DNA from: Pseudomonadota bacterium
GTDB taxonomy: Bacteria; Pseudomonadota; Gammaproteobacteria; Pseudomonadales; UBA5518
NCBI GenBank assembly: GCA_963204845.1
Contig: CAUJIL010000200.1
Span: 1 to 5,497, forward strand
Direction of reading: 5' to 3'
Length of the DNA: 5,497 nucleotides
The notes under the pieces were generated by a model. The model did not search any database. It saw nothing but the letters and a program-made list of their open reading frames with translations, and was not told the DNA's origin. Shown piece by piece: positions 1 through 4,986 of the stretch (the stretch's first letter is position 1; each line of letters opens with the position of its first letter). Both the position numbers and the translations under genes were made by a program.

Positions 1-423
1 GAGACGCGCGAACAGGCGCTGCGCGCGCTGCGTGCGCAGCGAGGACAGCAGCGCGCGCCGTTCACCGGCGCGCCGGCGCCCGAGCGCGGTGCGCAGGCGT
101 GCGAGCGGGGCGGCCTCGGCCGCCTCGCCGGCGAGGTAATCGTCCAGGCGGTGCAGGAACACGTCGATGTCGCGCAGGCCGCTGCCGCGGCCCGCGAGCC
201 ACTGGCACTCGGCGGCAAGTCCGGCGGCGTCGGGCACCGGCAGCGCGTCGTGCAGCGCGCGGAACGCCGAGCGCACGCGGCGCAGGTGCACGCGCAGATC
301 GTGCAGTGCCTCGATGTGCGCGTCGGCCACCACCAGCGGCAGCAGTTCGCGCAGTCGTTGCGCGCAGCTGCCGAGGTAGGTGGCAACCGCGCGGCGCTCG
401 CGTTCCAGTGCCGGATGCAGCAT
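1..423 (-). CDS. CHAD-domain protein, C-terminus cut off by window edge
   Basis: The frame is open from an ATG at 423 to the left edge (141 codons, no stop), so only the N-terminal part is present. CHAD is an alpha-helical domain rich in conserved His and Arg; in known families it binds polyphosphate or other phosphorylated ligands. The visible signature is EALHDLRVHLRRVRSAFRAL at residues 38-57, with His41, Arg44, Arg48, Arg49 and Arg51 on one helix. A second conserved block, GLRDIDVFLHRL, spans residues 82-93. There is no signal peptide or membrane segment, so it is probably cytoplasmic. No CYTH domain precedes the CHAD region, so it looks like a stand-alone CHAD protein, though the missing C-terminus could hold more. 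The start is the first ATG ahead of the domain, but it has no good ribosome binding site; a TTG at 462 in the same frame is an alternative. It is divergent from the methyltransferase gene. Family assignment is fairly secure; the exact ligand is unknown. Confidence 0.82.
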   Translation of the reverse strand, partial: MLHPALERERRAVATYLGSCAQRLRELLPLVVADAHIEALHDLRVHLRRVRSAFRALHDALPVPDAAGLAAECQWLAGRGSGLRDIDVFLHRLDDYLAGEAAEAAPLARLRTALGRRRAGERRALLSSLRTQRAQRLFARL

Positions 424-492
424 GAGATCGCCCGAGGGAGGTTCCGGGGCGCATACTAGCAACTGCCCGTATGCTGGTACAGCGAGGATCCG
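424..492. promoter_or_regulatory. Divergent intergenic region with inverted repeat and weak promoter boxes
   Basis: This 69-base gap separates the divergent CHAD and methyltransferase start codons and must hold the promoters for both unless they are read from further away. It contains a perfect 6-base inverted repeat, GCATAC at 451-456 and GTATGC at 469-474, with a 12-base spacer. That geometry would suit a dimeric regulator. On the minus strand, TGC-TAGTAT (458-453 for the hexamer) resembles an extended -10 box for the CHAD gene. On the plus strand, TATGCT at 470-475 could be a -10 box for the methyltransferase. Neither has a convincing -35. GAGG at 484-487, five bases before the ATG at 493, is a plausible ribosome binding site. 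The promoter calls are weak. Confidence 0.35.
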
Positions 493-1080
493 ATGGACAC
501 ACGCAACACCGCTGCCGCCCCGGAACGAGGGGCCCGTCGAACGCTGCTTTCGTTGCTTTCGCCCGGCGGCGTGGGTGCGGAGATAGGAGTCCACCTCGGA
601 GATTTCAGTGCCCTGCTGATCGAACGTACCAGTCCCCGACGGCTGCACCTGATCGACCCGTGGGAGTTCCGCACCGACGCCGAGCACAGCGCCTCGTGGT
701 ACGGCGAACGCGGCGCCAACGGGCAGCAGGAAATGGACCGCCGTCACGCTCATGTGCGGCAACGGTTCACGCACCAGATAGCCGCCGGCACGGTGGAAGT
801 GCACCGCGGCAGCTCCGGGCAGGTGCTGCCCGGGTTCGCGGACGACTCCCTCGACTGGATATATATCGACGGCGATCATGCCTACGACGCGGTCAGGCAG
901 GATCTCGATCTGGCATGGTGCAAGGTGCGCCCCGGCGGACTGATCGCCGGCGACGACTACGCGATCGGCAAGTGGTGGGGCGACGGCGTGGTGCGCGCGG
1001 TCAACGAGTTCATCGGCACACACCGGGTAGTAGTGCAGTTCTTCCGCGCCGGGCAATTCCTGCTCAGGAAGCGCCGCTGA
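493..1080 (+). CDS. Class I SAM-dependent methyltransferase (Methyltransf_24-like)
   Basis: This 195-residue protein has a Rossmann-type methyltransferase layout. The SAM-binding glycine motif is GAEIGVHLGDFS at residues 28-39, followed by the strand-2 acidic region HLIDPW at 52-57. The most diagnostic block is WIYIDGDHAYDAVRQDL at 122-138, with the IDGDH motif at 125-129, then RPGGLIAGDDY at 146-156. The DGDH and GG-x(4)-DDY pattern is typical of the Methyltransf_24 group and of metal-assisted O-methyltransferases; the acidic residues would bind metal or substrate. The substrate cannot be inferred. There is no membrane segment. The ATG at 493 has GAGG five bases upstream, and the SAM motif lies close behind it. 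The gene uses three ATA codons (residues 31, 96, 123) and two AGG codons, and its first 45 codons are relatively AT-rich at the third position, unlike its neighbours. That suggests separate acquisition. It ends 4 bases from the convergent sixA-like gene. Confidence 0.85.
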   Translation: MDTRNTAAAPERGARRTLLSLLSPGGVGAEIGVHLGDFSALLIERTSPRRLHLIDPWEFRTDAEHSASWYGERGANGQQEMDRRHAHVRQRFTHQIAAGTVEVHRGSSGQVLPGFADDSLDWIYIDGDHAYDAVRQDLDLAWCKVRPGGLIAGDDYAIGKWWGDGVVRAVNEFIGTHRVVVQFFRAGQFLLRKRR

Positions 1081-1082
1081 GC
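1062..1082. terminator. Short hairpin across the convergent gene ends (possible weak terminator)
   Basis: GCTCAG at 1062-1067 and CTGAGC at 1077-1082 form a perfect 6-base stem around a 9-base loop. The stem spans the methyltransferase stop codon and sits 2 bases from the end of the convergent sixA-like gene. Neither strand has a run of T after the stem, so it does not fit a classic intrinsic terminator. It is the only stem-loop I see where two converging transcripts would need to stop. In DNA this GC-rich it may be chance. Confidence 0.22.
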
Positions 1083-1084
1083 GT

Positions 1085-1591
1085 TCACTCCGCCTCCGGC
1101 ATCCGCTTGGGGTAATCGAAGTCCCATCGCCGCGGCGTGGCCTGCGGCAGCTCGCGCCAGTCGTCGAGCGCGTATTCGAGCCAGAGCACGCCGCAGGTCG
1201 GCATGTTCACGATGCGTGCGCGCGGGCACAGGCGGTTCGCGACTGCGGTGATCTCCGGGTTGTGGCCGACCATCAGGGCGGTGTCGCAGGACGGCGGCAG
1301 CGCGCGGATCCGCTCGAACCACGTTTGCTCGCTGGCCTCGTACAGCGCATCGACGATCTCGATGTCGGCCACCGGATAGCCGAGCACGCCGGCCATCTTC
1401 TGCGCCGTCGCGAGCGCGCGGCGCGCCCCGCTGGCGACGATCAGTTGCGGGCGGATCCCGCGTGCCACGAGCCGCGCCGCCATCTCGGGCGCGTTGCGTT
1501 CGCCGCGCGCGTTGAGCGGACGGTCGAAATCGCGCCGTCCCGCCTCGGCCCAGCTCGACTTCGCGTGACGCACCAGCAGCAGCTGTTTCAT
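1085..1591 (-). CDS. sixA: Phosphohistidine phosphatase SixA family
   Basis: The 168-residue product belongs to the histidine phosphatase (phosphoglycerate-mutase-like) superfamily and is close to the usual SixA length of about 160. The N-terminus LLLVRHAKSSW (residues 4-14) holds the RH motif, with His9 as the phospho-accepting histidine. DFDRPLNARG at 21-30 is typical of SixA. Arg57, Glu85 and His110 (in VGHNPE, 108-113) complete the expected catalytic pocket. E. coli SixA removes phosphate from histidines of phosphorelay or phosphotransferase proteins; the target here is unknown. There is no signal peptide. The chosen ATG at 1591 gives a standard SixA N-terminus and has a perfect AGGAGG six bases upstream; the in-frame ATG at 1654 would add 21 residues not seen in the family. 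SixA and CHAD genes both handle phosphate groups, which may explain their proximity. The gene is divergent from the transporter operon. Confidence 0.93.
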   Translation of the reverse strand: MKQLLLVRHAKSSWAEAGRRDFDRPLNARGERNAPEMAARLVARGIRPQLIVASGARRALATAQKMAGVLGYPVADIEIVDALYEASEQTWFERIRALPPSCDTALMVGHNPEITAVANRLCPRARIVNMPTCGVLWLEYALDDWRELPQATPRRWDFDYPKRMPEAE

Positions 1592-1597
1592 GCGCAC

Positions 1598-1603
1598 CCT
1601 CCT
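1598..1603 (-). promoter_or_regulatory. Strong Shine-Dalgarno site deciding the sixA start
   Basis: On the minus strand this reads AGGAGG, followed by GTGCGC and then the ATG at 1591-1589. A consensus site with six-base spacing is decisive for the 1591 start over the ATG at 1654. Confidence 0.85.
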
Positions 1604-1659
1604 GGCGCGACCGACCACGGCCACCAGAGTATCCCGATCGGCGAGCGCCCGCACCTCGC

Positions 1660-1688
1660 TTTACAGCCTGTCGCCCAGCGGCTATCAA
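1660..1688. promoter_or_regulatory. Candidate symmetric bidirectional sigma-70-like promoter
   Basis: On the plus strand, TTTACA (1660-1665; 5 of 6 to the -35 consensus) is followed after exactly 17 bases by TATCAA (1683-1688; 4 of 6 to the -10 consensus). On the minus strand the same boxes read TTGATA (1688-1683; 5 of 6 as -35) and TGTAAA (1665-1660; 4 of 6 as -10), again 17 bases apart. One element could therefore drive both the permease operon and sixA. The plus-strand start point is expected near 1695, which is the A of the permease ATG. The minus-strand start point would be near 1653, leaving a 60-base leader for sixA. Both -10 boxes lack one strongly conserved base, so strength is uncertain. 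Confidence 0.45.
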
Positions 1689-1694
1689 TGGCGG

Positions 1695-2639
1695 ATGCTG
1701 CGCTACGTGCTCAACCGCCTGCTCTACGGGCTGCTCACCGTCTGGTTCATCGCCACCGCCACCTTCGTCGGGATGCACGCCGTCCCGGGCGATCCGCTGC
1801 TCGACGCGCGCGCCGTCTCGCCCGAGATTCGCCGCAACCTCGAACGCCGCTACGGCCTGGACCAGCCGCTGCGGCTGCAGTACCTGCGCTACCTGGGCAA
1901 CATGGCGCGCGGGGATTTCGGCGTCTCGTTCACGCAGCACAACCGCGAGGTCTCCGACATCATCCGCGAGCACTTCCCGGTCTCGGCGTTGCTCGGCGTG
2001 CTGGCGATCGGCTTCGCCGCCCTCGGCGGCCTGGTCGCCGGCGTGCTCGGCGCGCTCTACGCCGGACGCTGGCCCGACACCCTGATCCGGTTGCTGGTAG
2101 CGCTCGGCATCTCGGTGCCCGGCTTCGTGGTCGCGGCGCTCGCGCAGCTGGCGATCCTGCGGCTGAACGCGTGGAGCGGGGTGGCGCTCCTGCCGGTGGC
2201 CGGCTGGGGCAGCGCCTCGCACCTGCTGGTGCCGGCCGCGGTGCTCGGGCTCGCCACCATGGCCTTCCTGACCCGACTGCTGCGCGCCGCGCTGCTCGAG
2301 ACGCAGAGCGCCGACTACGTGCGCACCGCTCGCGCGAAGGGGCTCACGCCGGCGCGCATCCTGCTGCGCCACCGGCTGCCGAACGCCGTGCTGCCGGCGG
2401 TCACGGTACTGGGGCCGGCGATCGCGGCCATCACCACCGGCGGCTTCGTGGTCGAACTGGTGTTCGCGATCCCCGGCCTCGGTCGCTATTTCGTGCAGGC
2501 CGTGCAGCAACTCGACTACACGGTGATCATGGGTACGACGGTGTTCTACGGCGCGTTCCTGGTGCTGATGGTGGTGCTGGTCGACATCGTCTACGGTCTG
2601 CTCGACCCGCGCATCCGCAGCGCGCAGGGGGCGCGATGA
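1695..2639 (+). CDS. Peptide/nickel-type ABC transporter permease 1 (OppB/DppB family)
   Basis: This 314-residue inner-membrane permease matches the usual OppB/DppB length (about 306-340). The start MLRYVLNRLL is typical of the family and leads into membrane segment 1 (about residues 8-28). The family hallmark VPGDP follows at 30-34, then YGLDQP at 53-58 and GDFGVSF at 73-79 in the periplasmic loop. Further hydrophobic segments lie near 96-122, 132-157, 177-200, 233-260 and 280-303. The cytoplasmic EAA loop that contacts the ATPases is DYVRTARAKGLTPARILL at 207-224, with the conserved Gly216. The protein pairs with permease 2 to form the channel. I prefer the ATG at 1695: the in-frame ATG at 1590 lies inside the sixA start and would add a 35-residue non-family extension. 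No properly spaced ribosome binding site precedes 1695. It shares ATGA with the next gene. Peptide, dipeptide or nickel transport cannot be told apart from permeases alone. Confidence 0.92.
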   Translation: MLRYVLNRLLYGLLTVWFIATATFVGMHAVPGDPLLDARAVSPEIRRNLERRYGLDQPLRLQYLRYLGNMARGDFGVSFTQHNREVSDIIREHFPVSALLGVLAIGFAALGGLVAGVLGALYAGRWPDTLIRLLVALGISVPGFVVAALAQLAILRLNAWSGVALLPVAGWGSASHLLVPAAVLGLATMAFLTRLLRAALLETQSADYVRTARAKGLTPARILLRHRLPNAVLPAVTVLGPAIAAITTGGFVVELVFAIPGLGRYFVQAVQQLDYTVIMGTTVFYGAFLVLMVVLVDIVYGLLDPRIRSAQGAR

Positions 2640-3991
2640 GCCACGCACCGGTGGCCGCGGATTTCCTTCCGCTCGATGGCGGCATCGAAGCGCCGGCACC
2701 GGTGCACGCCGGCGAATCGCAGGCGCGGCGCGCGTGGCGGCGCCTCGTTGCCAACCGCCCCGCGCTGGCCTCGCTGCTGGTGCTGCTCGCGCTGCTCGCA
2801 GCGGCGATCGCCGGTCCGTGGCTGTGGCGCGTGGATCCGGCGGCGCAACAGCTCGGGCAGGCCTCGCTGGCCCCCTCGCTCACGCGCCGCGCGCTGCTCG
2901 TGGCCGACGCGCAACCCCCGGCCGCGTGCGGCGACGGCGGCGGACTGCGCGTCTGCGGGAACGCACACACGGTCGCGGTGCGGCTGGCCTGGGACGCGGT
3001 GGCCGATGCGCGCGCGTACCGCGTGTACCGTCACGAACTCGCGCCGCGCGACGCACGCGACCTCGGCGTGCCGCTGGCGGAACTCGATGCCGGCGCCGCC
3101 CCGGTGTTCGAGGATCGCGTCGGGCTCGAGGCCAGACGCTACGTGTACTCGGTGGCCGCGCTGGATGCGACCGGCGCGGTGCGCGTGACCGGCACGCTGG
3201 CGCTCACGGTCGAGCAGGCGATCCCGTGGTCGGCGGCGCGCCGCCTCGGACTGGTGGACGGGAACGAGAGCGCGCGCATCGGCGCGCGCCTGCGGTTGCC
3301 GGCGCACCCGCTGGGAACCGATTACCTGGGCCGCGACCTGCTCGCGCGCGCACTGCACGGCGCGCGCACCTCGCTGTTCGTCGGTTTCGCGGCGCCACTG
3401 GCGTGCACGCTGCTCGGACTGGCGTGGGGCGGTGTGGCGGGCTACGCGGGCGGGTGGCTCGACGAGACGCTGATGCGGGTGGCCGATTTCGTGGTCGCGC
3501 TGCCGTTCCTGCTGTTCATGATCCTGTTCCGCGTCGCCTTCGGCATCGCACCGGGCGAGAGCGGGGTCGCGCCGCTGCTGCTGGCGATGGTGCTGCTGGG
3601 GTGGCCGGCGCCGGCGCGACTGGTGCGCGCGCAGGTGTTGGCGCTGCGCGCTCAACCGTACGTGCAGGCGGCACGGCTGTTCGGCGCCGGCACGCCGTGG
3701 CTGCTCGCCCGCCACATGACGCCGAACGTGCTCGGCGTGCTGCTGGTGTCGCTGTCGTTCGCGATCCCGTCGGCGATCTTCACCGAGGCGTTCCTGTCGT
3801 TCATCGGCCTCGGTGTGGTGCCACCCGTGCCGTCCTGGGGCTCGATGTGCAACGACGGCATCCGCGGCATGTTCGCGCATCCGCACGAGCTGGTGGTGCC
3901 GGCCGTGCTGATCAGCGTCACGGTGCTGGCGTTCAACGTGCTCGGCGACGGGCTGCGCGATGCGCTCGATGAGCGCGGGGACACGCGATGA
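2636..3991 (+). CDS. Peptide/nickel-type ABC transporter permease 2 (OppC/DppC family) with inserted fn3-like domain
   Basis: The product has 451 residues, against about 300 for a typical OppC/DppC. Residues 31-42 are basic, followed by membrane segment 1 at about 43-64 (OppC_N-like). The family core begins at HPLGTDYLGRDLLAR (224-238) and GARTSLFVG (242-250). Membrane segments lie at about 252-271, 286-303, 313-330, 364-382 and 419-437. The EAA loop is YVQAARLFGAGTPWLLAR at 342-359, and AFLSFIGLGV (385-394) with PSWG (399-402) is typical of the family. The extra length falls between segment 1 and the core, in the first periplasmic loop, and looks like a fibronectin-III domain. Cys98 and Cys107 could form a disulfide outside the membrane. 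The start codon is fixed by the ATGA overlap with permease 1; the end overlaps ATPase 1 the same way, implying translational coupling. The permease assignment is very secure; the role of the insert is unknown. Confidence 0.93.
   Translation: MSHAPVAADFLPLDGGIEAPAPVHAGESQARRAWRRLVANRPALASLLVLLALLAAAIAGPWLWRVDPAAQQLGQASLAPSLTRRALLVADAQPPAACGDGGGLRVCGNAHTVAVRLAWDAVADARAYRVYRHELAPRDARDLGVPLAELDAGAAPVFEDRVGLEARRYVYSVAALDATGAVRVTGTLALTVEQAIPWSAARRLGLVDGNESARIGARLRLPAHPLGTDYLGRDLLARALHGARTSLFVGFAAPLACTLLGLAWGGVAGYAGGWLDETLMRVADFVVALPFLLFMILFRVAFGIAPGESGVAPLLLAMVLLGWPAPARLVRAQVLALRAQPYVQAARLFGAGTPWLLARHMTPNVLGVLLVSLSFAIPSAIFTEAFLSFIGLGVVPPVPSWGSMCNDGIRGMFAHPHELVVPAVLISVTVLAFNVLGDGLRDALDERGDTR
2960..3214 (+). 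other. Fibronectin-III-like domain inside permease 2
   Basis: Residues 109-193 of permease 2 show a beta-sandwich pattern: VRLAWDAVADARAYRVYR (115-132) has the conserved Trp of the B strand and the Tyr of the C strand. FEDRVGLEARRYVYSVAALD (158-177) followed by ATG (178-180) gives the Y-x-V-x-A-x-D-x-x-G pattern of fn3 F-strands. A further strand, VTGTLALTVE (184-193), closes the domain. It lies after the first membrane segment, so it should face the periplasm. Nothing else in the Opp/Dpp permease core matches it. The fold assignment rests on this pattern alone. Confidence 0.68.
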
Positions 3992-4986
3992 GCGTGCCGG
4001 TGCTGGAGCTCGTGGCGCTGCGCGTGGCGTTCCCGACCCGCGCCGGCACCGTGCACGCCGTGCGCGGCGTGAGCTGGTCGGTGGCGCGCGGACGCACGCT
4101 GGCAGTGGTCGGGGAGTCGGGTTGCGGCAAGTCGGTCAGCGTGCAGGCGGCGCTGGGCTTGCTGGATCCGCGTCTCGGCTGCGTGGCGGGCGGCTCGGCA
4201 CGGTTGCACGGGCGCGAGCTGCTGGGGCTGCGAGCACGCGAGCTGGCGCGCATCCATGGCGGGGAGGTCGGGATGATCTTCCAGGACCCGATGAGCGCGC
4301 TGAACCCGACCATGCGCATCGGCACCCAGATCGCGGAAGTGCTGGTGCGCCACCGCGGACTGGGCTGGCGCGAGGCCGAGCGCCTCGCGGTGGAGCTGCT
4401 GTCGCGCATGCGCATCACGCGCGCCGCCGAACGCGCGCGATGCTACCCGTTCGAGTTCTCGGGCGGGATGCTGCAGCGGGCGATGATCGCGATCGCGATC
4501 GCGTGCCGGCCGGCGCTGCTGATCGCCGACGAGCCGACCACCGCGCTCGACGCCACCGTCCAGGACGAGGTGCTGGCGCTGATCGCTGCTATCCAGCGCG
4601 AGGACGCCATGGCGCTGGTGCTGATCACCCACGACCTCGGGATCGTGGCGCGCATGGCCGACGAGGTGGCGGTGATGTACGCCGGCGAGATCATCGAGCA
4701 CGGCGGCGTGGAGGCGCTGTTCCGCCAGCCCGCGCACCCGTACACCGCGGCGCTGCTGCAGGCACTGCCGGCTCCCGCGCGCGCGCAGCTCGATGCGATT
4801 GCCGGCGCACCACCCGACCTGCTGGCGCCGCCACGCGGCTGCGCGTTCGCCGCGCGCTGCCCGCAGGCGATGCGGATCTGCGTCGAGCGGGCGCCCGCCG
4901 CGACGCTGCATGCCGCGGCGCACCGCAGCCACTGCTGGCGGCACCACCCGCTCGCCACGGCGACGGGCACGGAGCGGGCACGATGA
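3988..4986 (+). CDS. Peptide/nickel-type ABC transporter ATPase 1 (OppD/DppD family)
   Basis: This 332-residue cytoplasmic ATPase has the full set of ABC motifs: Walker A GESGCGKS (42-49), Q-loop FQDPMSALNP (98-107), signature FSGGMLQR (157-164), Walker B LLIADEP with Glu182 (177-183), D-loop ALD (186-188) and H-loop ITHD with His215 (213-216). The signature begins with Phe instead of the usual Leu, a tolerated variation. The C-terminal oligopeptide-type extension is present: HPYTAALLQALP (250-261), then Cys285, Cys291, Cys298 and Cys316. This is the four-cysteine pattern that binds an iron-sulfur cluster in characterised members of the family. Length is normal. It hydrolyses ATP to power the two permeases, together with ATPase 2. 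It starts in the ATGA at the end of permease 2 and ends in an ATGA shared with ATPase 2. A perfect triple GATCGC repeat (4485-4502) encodes the alternating Ile-Ala stretch just after the signature. Confidence 0.95.
   Translation: MSVPVLELVALRVAFPTRAGTVHAVRGVSWSVARGRTLAVVGESGCGKSVSVQAALGLLDPRLGCVAGGSARLHGRELLGLRARELARIHGGEVGMIFQDPMSALNPTMRIGTQIAEVLVRHRGLGWREAERLAVELLSRMRITRAAERARCYPFEFSGGMLQRAMIAIAIACRPALLIADEPTTALDATVQDEVLALIAAIQREDAMALVLITHDLGIVARMADEVAVMYAGEIIEHGGVEALFRQPAHPYTAALLQALPAPARAQLDAIAGAPPDLLAPPRGCAFAARCPQAMRICVERAPAATLHAAAHRSHCWRHHPLATATGTERAR

Noticed and set aside
157..164. Possible IS or transposon remnants or attachment sites around the methyltransferase gene
   Set aside because: I looked for terminal inverted repeats, target duplications and tRNA fragments near 424-492 and 1060-1090 and found only short stems expected in GC-rich DNA.
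62..502. Minus-strand open frame of 146 codons overlapping the CHAD gene
   Set aside because: Its product is almost entirely Arg/Ala/Pro, whereas the alternative frame starting at 423 shows a clear CHAD signature.
1262..2635. Possible 458-residue N-terminal extension of permease 2 (in-frame ATG at 1262)
   Set aside because: The extension is antisense to sixA and out of frame across permease 1, and is Arg/Ala-rich. The ATGA overlap at 2636 gives a standard OppC N-terminus and fits the operon pattern.
957..2699. A long minus-strand open frame of 580 codons across sixA and permease 1
   Set aside because: Its product is a monotonous Arg/His/Gln/Glu-rich sequence with no recognisable domain, and it overlaps two genes with strong family motifs. 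It is the antisense shadow typical of GC-rich DNA.
4485..4502. Three perfect tandem GATCGC units, resembling the cyanobacterial HIP1 palindrome
   Set aside because: It lies in the conserved helix after the ATPase signature and simply encodes alternating Ile and Ala. The window is not cyanobacterial and the motif is not repeated elsewhere in a pattern.
2591..4947. Two further minus-strand open frames of 431 codons each
   Set aside because: Both are antisense to the transporter genes, low in complexity and rich in Arg, His and Gln. They come from GC-biased third positions and have no family signature.
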